Below the pieces are notes generated by a model that searched no databases, was not told the DNA's origin, and worked only from the letters and a program-made list of their open reading frames with translations. DNA of 16,493 nucleotides from Acinetobacter sp. (GTDB lineage Bacteria > Pseudomonadota > Gammaproteobacteria > Pseudomonadales > Moraxellaceae), in contig JASLJB010000268.1 of assembly GCA_030152605.1 (NCBI GenBank), forward strand, positions 1 through 16,493, given 5' to 3'. The translations under genes were made by a program, and so were the position numbers. The number at the start of each line of letters is the position of its first letter. The stretch's first letter is position 1. This document shows, piece after piece, positions 1 through 6,682 of the stretch.

Positions 1-231
1 GTCTGAAAATAGAATTGCGGCATCAAGCTCATAACGGCGCAAAGGCTGTAAAGTCACTTCACAAGCAAATTCTGTATTTTTACAAAGAGAAAGAAAATCA
101 CCTGCTTTCGCACGTGTTTCACGATATTCTGGTAAATAACGTCCAGCCTGACGCATCATCCAAACTGGAGTCGTATCTACAGGTTCACGCAATAAGGCAC
201 GTAGAAAACGATCATTTTTTAAGGTCGTCAT
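1..231 (-). CDS. hemE: Uroporphyrinogen decarboxylase, N-terminal 77 residues (cut by window edge)
   Basis: HemE decarboxylates uroporphyrinogen III to coproporphyrinogen III in the cytosol, a step of haem synthesis. Translating the minus strand from the ATG at 231 gives an open frame of exactly 77 codons to the window edge, beginning MTTLKNDRFLRALLREP. It contains the family hallmark PVWMMRQAGRYLPEYRE around residues 21-37, which carries conserved substrate-binding arginines, and later residues typical of the family (QPLRRYELDAAILFSD). A GGGA Shine-Dalgarno sequence lies a few bases before the ATG. The plus-strand open frame over the same bases is a shadow of this gene. It diverges from the L,D-transpeptidase gene and has no evident link to the T6SS. 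The C-terminal three quarters are outside the window. Confidence 0.95.
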   Translation of the reverse strand, partial: MTTLKNDRFLRALLREPVDTTPVWMMRQAGRYLPEYRETRAKAGDFLSLCKNTEFACEVTLQPLRRYELDAAILFSD

Positions 232-264
232 TTACTTTCCCAATCTCAAATTAAAATCCGATTC

Positions 265-273
265 ATCATAACA
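265..273 (-). promoter_or_regulatory. Candidate extended -10 promoter element for hemE
   Basis: On the minus strand this reads TGTTATGAT, an extended -10 (TGn plus TATGAT) about 34 bases upstream of the hemE ATG. I see no good -35 hexamer at 16-18 bases, which is tolerable for an extended -10 promoter. The call is by eye only. Confidence 0.35.
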
Positions 274-437
274 AAAAGCAACGCAATATAATAATATCTC
301 GCGCTAGAACGACGGCTTAAATACTAATTTAAAAAAGATTGAATGAAACAAATCATTTACTGCATCGGTACATAAATTCTGTAATACTTATCGCGTTTTT
401 TATATTCCTATATGAATAATTGTTAAGGTTGAATTTC

Positions 438-1673
438 ATGTTCGTACGCTCAATCCTTGCTTTGAGTTTAAGCTGCATCTTCACGGGTAGTCTCTATGCT
501 GCACCCCAATCCGCAGGTCAAACTCCTGCTTCTGCAAGCATGGCGTCTGCCGGCACAGTTGAAGATCCAATTGATCCTTTAGCACTCGATGCTCAGGATG
601 CTACCTCACATTCAGCAACAGCACCTATTAGTCAGCAAGAACAAAAAGATTTGAATCAAGCTGCAACGACGCTACAAAACTTAGAAAATTCTGAAGACCA
701 AAGCGCTGAGATCGGTCAAGCACCCGGCACAACCGCAGTCAAGCCCAAAACGGGCACGGCGGTCAAAGCCGCTTGGACCCTAGACGGCATGAACAACGCC
801 GAATGGTATGAAGATATCGGTAAAGGTCAGTTCCCGGTTTATGCACGTGCGCACGTCATGTTGAATAATGCACATGCTTCACCAGGTGCAATTGATGGCT
901 CAAGTGGTAAAAATACCCTAAAAGCCATCGCATCGTTCCAGCAAATGCAAGGCCTAAAAGCCACTGGCGTACTCAACAAAGAAACTTGGGATCGCTTGGT
1001 CGAAACACAGGGCAACAAACCGGCCTTTGTGGAATACACCATTACCGAAGCCGATCTTAAAGGTCCCTATGCGGCATCGATTCCACGTGATTATGCTGAA
1101 CAAGCCAAAATGAAAGGCCTGTACTACACCCGCGTTTCAGAAATGTTGGGTGAAAAATTCCACATGGATGAAGCCTTCTTGAAAAAGATCAACCCGAATG
1201 CCAGCTTTAAAAAAGCCGGTGAACGGATTGTGGTGACCAATATTCGCAATGACTTGCCTGAAAACATTCACCTGATCGTGGCCCATAAAGGTGCGCGTCA
1301 GTTGTATTTGTTTAACAGTCAAAACCAAATGGTCGGTTCTTTCCCAGCCACCATCGGTAGCACGGATACACCATCACCGACCGGGACATATAAAGTAACT
1401 GGCGTTGCACCGAATCCGTGGTATGGCTATTCACCAAGTAACTTTGTACAAGGCAATAACCGTAAAGCCCTGTCTTTACCGCCGGGTCCAAATGGTCCAG
1501 TGGGGAATATCTGGATTGGGTTGAGCAAGAAATCTTTTGGTATTCACGGTACGCCGAATCCATCTTTGATTTCGAAAACAGCCTCTCACGGTTGTATCCG
1601 CCTCACCAACTGGGATGCCAATGATTTGGGTCGTAAAGTCAAAGCTGGCGTTACCGTCAAGTTCTTAGAATAA
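438..1673 (+). CDS. Exported L,D-transpeptidase (YkuD family) with PG-binding and LysM-like domains
   Basis: Predicted to act in the periplasm on peptidoglycan, forming 3-3 crosslinks or attaching other groups to tetrapeptide stems by L,D-transpeptidation. The start is taken as ATG 438, giving 411 residues. It has a TTAAGG Shine-Dalgarno sequence nine bases upstream and begins directly with a signal peptide (MFVRSILALSL..., likely cleaved after LYA at residue 21). An upstream in-frame TTG at 420 would add six residues and looks worse. Residues 22-120 are Ala/Thr/Gln-rich and probably disordered. Residues about 136-190 are a PG_binding_1-type domain (IDGSSGKNTLKAIASFQ). Residues about 224-269 resemble LysM. 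Residues about 277-411 are the YkuD catalytic domain with H370 and the motif S383-HGCIR, where C386 is the nucleophile and H384 and R388 are also conserved. Acinetobacter has periplasmic enzymes of this kind (LdtJ), but I cannot assign a paralogue. It is convergent with the T6SS operon and terminated separately. Confidence 0.92.
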   Translation: MFVRSILALSLSCIFTGSLYAAPQSAGQTPASASMASAGTVEDPIDPLALDAQDATSHSATAPISQQEQKDLNQAATTLQNLENSEDQSAEIGQAPGTTAVKPKTGTAVKAAWTLDGMNNAEWYEDIGKGQFPVYARAHVMLNNAHASPGAIDGSSGKNTLKAIASFQQMQGLKATGVLNKETWDRLVETQGNKPAFVEYTITEADLKGPYAASIPRDYAEQAKMKGLYYTRVSEMLGEKFHMDEAFLKKINPNASFKKAGERIVVTNIRNDLPENIHLIVAHKGARQLYLFNSQNQMVGSFPATIGSTDTPSPTGTYKVTGVAPNPWYGYSPSNFVQGNNRKALSLPPGPNGPVGNIWIGLSKKSFGIHGTPNPSLISKTASHGCIRLTNWDANDLGRKVKAGVTVKFLE

Positions 1674-1690
1674 TCGTTCTCGGCAGCGCA

Positions 1691-1730
1691 CAGCTTCGGC
1701 TGCTTAGATCAAAGCGTGCATAAAAGCACG
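1691..1730 (+). other. Two small stem-loops after the transpeptidase gene
   Basis: CAGC-TTCG-GCTG (1691-1702) is a short stem closed by a UUCG-type tetraloop. CGTGC-ataaaa-GCACG (1715-1730) is a second stem. Neither has a following T-run, so they may protect the 3' end of the mRNA or pause polymerase before the main terminator just downstream. The role is inferred. Confidence 0.4.
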
Positions 1731-1733
1731 TAT

Positions 1734-1769
1734 AAAAAACCTACATCGATATCGATGTAGGTTTTTTTT
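1734..1769. terminator. Bidirectional intrinsic terminator between convergent genes
   Basis: A perfect palindrome built from CCTACATCGAT and its complement is flanked by six A residues (1734-1739) and eight T residues (1762-1769). Read on either strand it gives a GC-containing stem followed by a U-run, as expected between two convergent genes. It would stop the transpeptidase transcript on plus and the T6SS operon, after tagN, on minus. Confidence 0.9.
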
Positions 1770-1781
1770 GCCACCAGATCA

Positions 1782-1822
1782 ACAGACACAGACACAGACA
1801 CAGACACAGACACAGACACAGA
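1782..1822. repeat. Hexanucleotide microsatellite (ACAGAC)6
   Basis: Six perfect tandem copies of ACAGAC run from 1782 to 1817, followed by a partial ACAGA to 1822. The array ends two bases from the tagN stop codon (TAG, complement of 1825-1827). It therefore lies in the 3' untranslated part of the T6SS operon, between tagN and the terminator. It is non-coding in the called annotation. Confidence 0.95.
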
Positions 1823-1824
1823 GA

Positions 1825-2652
1825 CTAGAGCACCTCAAATTCAATCCGGCGATTTTTCTTACGCCCTTCGGCGGTGTTGTTATCTGCTACCGGTCGATCT
1901 GCGCCTAAACCCGCTAGACTCAGCCGGGTTGCCGCGATGCCTTTGCTGACCAGATAAGCCTTCACCGCTTGGGCACGACTTTGACTGAGTTGGATATTTT
2001 TTTGTGGCTGCCCGACGTTGTCGGTATGTCCTATGATCTTGATATTTTTATGTTGTAGTTTATTCAAGGCCAGTACCATCTCATCCAAGATCTGACTGCC
2101 GGTGCCGGTCAATACCGCACTGCCAGACTCAAACTCAACGATGCGATTTTTTAAGGTATTGTCCAAGAGTTGCTGCTCCGCCTGATGCGCAGAGAGCTGT
2201 GCATTGAGTCGATATGGCGGCTGCACCAAGGATTGGTACACTGCAGTCAGGGCTTGAATCCGGGTCGGATCAGTGACTTTGCCACGCAATTGTACCGCCG
2301 TGCCATTCACCGAAAATTGTCCCTGCGCGATCTGTTTTAGATCGGGGGTCAGCATTTGACTGACCGCATCCTGCCAACCTTGTGGCGCAGTCACTGCACC
2401 GACTTGGATCTTGTCCACGATGTCTTGTGCCGGATACACGGTCGCCAGTTTAGTGAGTAAAGCTTGCTTGCTGGCTTGGTCTGGCACCACACCTTCGATC
2501 ACGATCGGCGCGGCGCTGGCTAAAGCACTGCAGCCCAACAACAGCACACTCAGCACATCAACCAGCCAAGGCCTCGATCCATCCTGATCTGGCGACACGG
2601 CGGACTTGGCGCAGTCATGCTGATGCTGGTGATGAATCTGTATTTTTTTCAT
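1825..2652 (-). CDS. tagN: TagN: OmpA-like peptidoglycan-binding T6SS accessory protein
   Basis: A 275-residue protein with a C-terminal OmpA-like domain (about 168-275). It shows GHTDNVG, LSQSRAQAVKAYL and GRKKNRRIEFEVL, whose Asp and Arg positions bind diaminopimelate of peptidoglycan in this family. It probably anchors the T6SS envelope complex to the cell wall. Residues about 50-165 have repeated alpha/beta texture resembling BON domains. The N-terminus is odd: about 30 polar residues rich in His and Gln precede a short hydrophobic run, then LLGC (Cys41) followed by SALASA. This could be a lipobox, with acylation at Cys41, or a signal peptidase I site after ASA. ATG 2652 has an AGAAG ribosome site, and I see no better internal start. 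It lies 14 bases after the tssM stop and is the last gene of the operon. TagN-type proteins are known accessory T6SS components; the exact anchoring role here is inferred. Confidence 0.85.
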   Translation of the reverse strand: MKKIQIHHQHQHDCAKSAVSPDQDGSRPWLVDVLSVLLLGCSALASAAPIVIEGVVPDQASKQALLTKLATVYPAQDIVDKIQVGAVTAPQGWQDAVSQMLTPDLKQIAQGQFSVNGTAVQLRGKVTDPTRIQALTAVYQSLVQPPYRLNAQLSAHQAEQQLLDNTLKNRIVEFESGSAVLTGTGSQILDEMVLALNKLQHKNIKIIGHTDNVGQPQKNIQLSQSRAQAVKAYLVSKGIAATRLSLAGLGADRPVADNNTAEGRKKNRRIEFEVL

Positions 2653-2666
2653 CTGAATTCTTCTAT

Positions 2667-5600
2667 TTATGGGGTTGATGATGGTGGGGTTGCTGTTGTC
2701 GTGGCGGCACTGCTGCTCGGCGTCGCGGGTGCGGCTTGCGCTGCCACCACACGCACACTGCTGTTATTACTGGTAATCCGATCCACCAGCTTCAATCCAG
2801 CATAACCACGATTGCCCCCGACTCGGCCCTGCTGATCATTGCTGGCATTGCTAATCAAACGGAAATGCGTTTTCACAAACAGTTTCGGGTCTGTGCTACT
2901 GAGCCAGGTCATTTCTGTTAGCCCATTCACCGGCTTGCGTTGTGCGCTGTCGATCAGGCGGTTAATGCCATATTCACCTGGCGCCTCGAATATGGTATGG
3001 GTTTTGCCTTCCACATCGATCGCGGTAATTCGAGCACCCGGAATCGCGTTGGGATTCGGCCAAATAAAGCTGACCCACTGCTGTACCCCGTGTTCAAACA
3101 ACAAGCGTTGCCCATCAATATCAATGCTATAAGACACCAGATGCGGATTGGGCAAAGGATAAAACTGAAAATTCGACTGGCTACCGGATCGGGCTGCGCT
3201 CTGACCTTGCTCAGTGCTGGCAATACCATTGGCCGGTGCGACATAGGCTTTGAAATCCCCCAAGAATTGCGGATTTAAACTCAGCCCCAAATCTTTCCAA
3301 GTTTTCGAAGTCAGTGTGTCACCGCGGCGAATCAGCATCGGATCTAAATGTTGTTTGACGAACTGTGCGACTGCGCCATGATCACCCAGAATTTGTGCAA
3401 TTTCAGCACTGGTGGCCTGTATCGTGGCCGTCGATTTAAACGGATATTTTTGACTTAAGTTGTTTTGAAAGGGTTGATAGACCTGTATGCCCCAAAGTTT
3501 GTTCAGTTCCTCTTGAGCCGGTTGCAATACCACATCAAAGGCTTGGGTCAGTGGTCGCATCAATAATTTTTGCATCAATTGTTGATCACGTTCGGGCACA
3601 CCACGCATAAGTTTTTCATCCACGATCCTTTGCGTGGCATTGAAAACTGATTTTTGCTCATTTAAGGTACTTTTCACCACCGCAACAGCACTGGGTCCAA
3701 TATCCCCGGCGCTACTTAAATCATTCAATTGGCGACGGACTTTGGAGAGGCTGTCGAGATATTCATCTAAGAGCGATTTATTTTGTTGATCATCGCGCTT
3801 GCGCACCAATTGATAAAACGGATCAAAGGCTTGTGCGATCGGGCCTTGGGCTGAAGCCTGCACTGCCGCAGAGGGCTGATCTGGATTTTGTCTTAAAATC
3901 TTACGTTTAAACCAAGCCACAAATCCTGTTTGTGGCGCTGCCAGTTCTGCTTGCACCACCGGATTATCCCAACTGGTTTCTGTGGCGACGCGCTGCATCA
4001 GGACACGAATCTGGGAATCTTCCGCCTCGCCCAAGCGGTCCATGATTTTGACTTCGGCTTGAAAGTTTTGTGCCTTGGCATAGTGCACGGCGTTGAGGAA
4101 CTTGCGCCACTCAGCGATATATTCTTGCTTATACAGCTGGGTCAGTTGTTGACGAATCTGCTCTGGACTGCCGCTAAAGCTGAGATCATCGGATTGAGTG
4201 CTATTTAATACCCAGTCTTTACTGTCGGTTGGACGATTCACCGCATCCTCAATCGCCTTCGCCACATATTCATCCCATGCTTTTTGGGTAAATACCCCCG
4301 GCAGTGCATAGCCACCGAGGATCATTTGGCCTGCTTGCTGCTCCGCGCCCTGCTCACTCAAGATTTGTTTCACGGTCAATGCCGGATAACGCACGGCAGC
4401 ACGCATTTTAATTTCATTATAGACGCGGTCACGGGCCGGCAGACCGCGCATCAGCGTAGTCAGTACTTGTCTAGATTGATCGACCAGTTCTGCATCTGCT
4501 TGTAGTTTTGGAAATTCAGGGTCTTGGCTCAGTGTCATGGCATAAGTTAAAATTTGCTCTGACTTTTGAATCAGATCCGCATTGCCAGACTGTGCTTGAG
4601 CAGACTGCAATGAGATGCGCCAAAAACGCGTCACTTGATCGCCCAAATGCCCGGCCTCTCGATACTGCGGATTGCTCAACATCAAATAGGCTTTAAGCGC
4701 ATTGTAGGCATCTTGTGGATTTTGCGCTGACGGTGTGCCATCCACACGTTGCTGTGGTTGCTGCATGGTTGTAGATGATGAGAGCACTTGGGGCTGTGCT
4801 GGGTTTTGCGCTTGAGTTTGGCTTTGGCTTTGAGTTTGCGCTTGAGTTTGGTTTTGCGCTTGTGTTTGTGTTTGTGTTTGTGTTTGTGTTTGTGTTTGTG
4901 TTTGTCTTTGACCAAGCTGATCCGGATGCGTATTCACAGTCTGCAAATAGGCCGCCATATTTTGTTGCGTCGGGATCAAAAGCACCTGTTTCAAACCATT
5001 CAAATATTCAGTTTTCAGATGTTCCCTTAAGGCCTGACCCTGATACAGCCCAAAGGAATAACGCAAAGGTCGATCTTGATCAAAGGCATCGAGTTGTTGT
5101 AAACGCTGCTGCAAGATATACAAGCTGTTCAACTGGGTGGCTAAGTCTTGACCCGCACCGGTTTGCAGTTGCTGGACTTTGTTCAAGTCCCCCTGTACGT
5201 CGCTGACCAACTGTAGATTATTGCGATATGACCAAATCCACAGGGCCAAGCACAGACCGACCACAGCGAGTGCACAAATAAATCCGAGGTAGCGCTGACG
5301 TTTTTTGTCTGGATTAATATGTTGTTGCACCAAAAAACGATCTTTTAAGATCACTTGAGAAAAAAGATCTTTTAAGAAATAACCACGCTGTGCGCTCGTC
5401 TGTTGTTCATCAAGCGCTACACGCTGTGCAGGTTGAGCCAAATGAAAGGCGTGCGCAATTTGCGCGCTCATCGGACTTTCAACCTGCCCCGTTTGTAGCG
5501 CACTACTCAGATAAAAACCACGAAATAAAGGCTGTGACTGATAAGGGTTTTCTTCAAACAAGGCGCTAATAAAGCGCTTAAAAATCGGTTTCAGACTTTT

Positions 5601-6659
5601 AAACTCAAGCGGAAATGTCATGATCCCCGCAGAGATATTTTGCGCATGACGTCGACTCAAATGCGTGGTACTGACACTTTTTAGCCCCTCATACAGAACA
5701 TTAAAATGTTGTTCAAACAAACTCGCGGCCGACTGGGCTTGCTGAGCCTCATAGGCAAAGGTCGCCCCCCAGGTTTGTGCAAACTCTTCCCCTGCATAGC
5801 ATTCAAAAAAGCCCTCAAAGCCAGCCACCAAATCCATTTTACTAAACACCACATACACCGGTGCATGCACTTCAAGCTGCTCGGTGATTTCTTGCAAGCG
5901 CGAACGTAAACTTTTGGCCAAGGTCAGGGTTTTTTCGGGGCTTTGGCTGATCAACTCGGCACAGCTCACCATCACGATCAAGCCATTAATCGGTGCTCTG
6001 CTGCGATTTTTCTTTAACAACTCCAGCAAACCCAACCATTCTTGCTGATCTTCAGGCTGAACACTATAACGACCTGCGGTATCGAGCAACACACCTTCGG
6101 TTGAAAAAAACCAGTCACAATGCCGCGTGCCAGTTAAGCCCGCGGCCAGCATTTTCTGGTGATGATCTTCAAACGGAAATTGCAAGCCTGAGTGCCGAAT
6201 TGCGGTGCTTTTTCCAGCTGCGGGATGCCCAATCAACATATACCACGGCAGTTCATACAAGGCGGCATTGCCTTTTTGATCGCCGAGTTTGGATTTGCGG
6301 ATCAGCTGTACCGAGGCCTTAATTTGCTGTTGAATCTGTTGCAGTTCTTGTTTCAGTTGCGCATTGAGATGTTTTGCTGACGGCGCGCTGTCAGCCTGCG
6401 CAGCATCCTGTTGATCCAGATTTTGCGTTATATCGGCATCGTCTTGTTGTTGATCTGCCTGTTTGCGTGCACGGCGCTGACTGATCCAATAATAAATCCC
6501 ATAGACCAACAGACCGATCAAATACAGTGCCAGCAATGGCCAAAATAGCATCGCGGGCATGTAGCGATAGGATGACAACAATGCCGCCAAAAGCGAAAGC
6601 GCAATGATGGCTTTGGGGTTGCTGACGTATTGCCAAAGGTAGCCTAAAATCGTATACAT
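2667..6659 (-). CDS. tssM: TssM (IcmF-family) T6SS membrane-complex protein with a QT-repeat insert
   Basis: A 1330-residue inner-membrane protein of the T6SS envelope-spanning complex, normally partnered with TssL and TssJ. Two membrane segments lie at about 17-30 and 34-58. A cytoplasmic NTPase-like domain follows with Walker A GHPAAGKS (144-151), DTAGRY (193-198) and SKMD (273-276), so nucleotide binding looks intact. A third membrane segment is at about 457-477, and the remainder is periplasmic. Residues about 583-620 are a low-complexity QT/QA/QN/QS tract encoded largely by a perfect hexanucleotide repeat, placed just before the conserved DAYNALKAYLML segment. The last 25 residues or so are Ala/Pro/Ser/Thr-only. 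ATG 6659 lies 23 bases after the upstream gene's stop. I recall Acinetobacter TssM as somewhat shorter, which the QT tract would explain. No frameshift is visible. Confidence 0.97.
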   Translation of the reverse strand: MYTILGYLWQYVSNPKAIIALSLLAALLSSYRYMPAMLFWPLLALYLIGLLVYGIYYWISQRRARKQADQQQDDADITQNLDQQDAAQADSAPSAKHLNAQLKQELQQIQQQIKASVQLIRKSKLGDQKGNAALYELPWYMLIGHPAAGKSTAIRHSGLQFPFEDHHQKMLAAGLTGTRHCDWFFSTEGVLLDTAGRYSVQPEDQQEWLGLLELLKKNRSRAPINGLIVMVSCAELISQSPEKTLTLAKSLRSRLQEITEQLEVHAPVYVVFSKMDLVAGFEGFFECYAGEEFAQTWGATFAYEAQQAQSAASLFEQHFNVLYEGLKSVSTTHLSRRHAQNISAGIMTFPLEFKSLKPIFKRFISALFEENPYQSQPLFRGFYLSSALQTGQVESPMSAQIAHAFHLAQPAQRVALDEQQTSAQRGYFLKDLFSQVILKDRFLVQQHINPDKKRQRYLGFICALAVVGLCLALWIWSYRNNLQLVSDVQGDLNKVQQLQTGAGQDLATQLNSLYILQQRLQQLDAFDQDRPLRYSFGLYQGQALREHLKTEYLNGLKQVLLIPTQQNMAAYLQTVNTHPDQLGQRQTQTQTQTQTQTQTQAQNQTQAQTQSQSQTQAQNPAQPQVLSSSTTMQQPQQRVDGTPSAQNPQDAYNALKAYLMLSNPQYREAGHLGDQVTRFWRISLQSAQAQSGNADLIQKSEQILTYAMTLSQDPEFPKLQADAELVDQSRQVLTTLMRGLPARDRVYNEIKMRAAVRYPALTVKQILSEQGAEQQAGQMILGGYALPGVFTQKAWDEYVAKAIEDAVNRPTDSKDWVLNSTQSDDLSFSGSPEQIRQQLTQLYKQEYIAEWRKFLNAVHYAKAQNFQAEVKIMDRLGEAEDSQIRVLMQRVATETSWDNPVVQAELAAPQTGFVAWFKRKILRQNPDQPSAAVQASAQGPIAQAFDPFYQLVRKRDDQQNKSLLDEYLDSLSKVRRQLNDLSSAGDIGPSAVAVVKSTLNEQKSVFNATQRIVDEKLMRGVPERDQQLMQKLLMRPLTQAFDVVLQPAQEELNKLWGIQVYQPFQNNLSQKYPFKSTATIQATSAEIAQILGDHGAVAQFVKQHLDPMLIRRGDTLTSKTWKDLGLSLNPQFLGDFKAYVAPANGIASTEQGQSAARSGSQSNFQFYPLPNPHLVSYSIDIDGQRLLFEHGVQQWVSFIWPNPNAIPGARITAIDVEGKTHTIFEAPGEYGINRLIDSAQRKPVNGLTEMTWLSSTDPKLFVKTHFRLISNASNDQQGRVGGNRGYAGLKLVDRITSNNSSVRVVAAQAAPATPSSSAATTTATPPSSTP
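4794..4912 (-). repeat. In-frame hexanucleotide repeat in tssM encoding (Gln-Thr)n
   Basis: On plus, TGTGTT is repeated perfectly seven times at 4861-4902, with degenerate TTGNGT-like copies extending on both sides. On the coding strand the unit is CAAACA, so seven copies give (QT)7. Single-base changes give QR at one end and QA, QN and QS at the other. The unit is six bases, so gain or loss of copies keeps frame and changes the protein by two residues per step. Confidence 0.93.
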
Positions 6660-6682
6660 TTTATTCTCATTCTACTAAAGCG

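Noticed and set aside
15..254. Plus-strand 79-codon open frame at the left edge
   Set aside because: It is antisense to hemE, whose minus-strand translation matches a highly conserved family.
420..437. Upstream TTG start for the L,D-transpeptidase
   Set aside because: It would add six residues before the signal peptide and include the ribosome site of ATG 438 in the coding part.
1734..1769. Perfect palindrome considered as a recombination site or operator
   Set aside because: Flanking A- and T-runs and the convergent gene ends fit a bidirectional terminator fully.
1782..1822. Tandem repeat considered as CRISPR or a replication iteron
   Set aside because: The unit is 6 bases with no spacers and no associated genes.
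4682..4915. Minus-strand open frame with Lys-His repeats
   Set aside because: Another frame of the same tssM microsatellite; no start signals and wholly inside tssM.
4775..5206. Plus-strand open frame with a long Phe-Val repeat
   Set aside because: It is the complement of the QT repeat in tssM. The hexanucleotide keeps all frames open, so the length means nothing.
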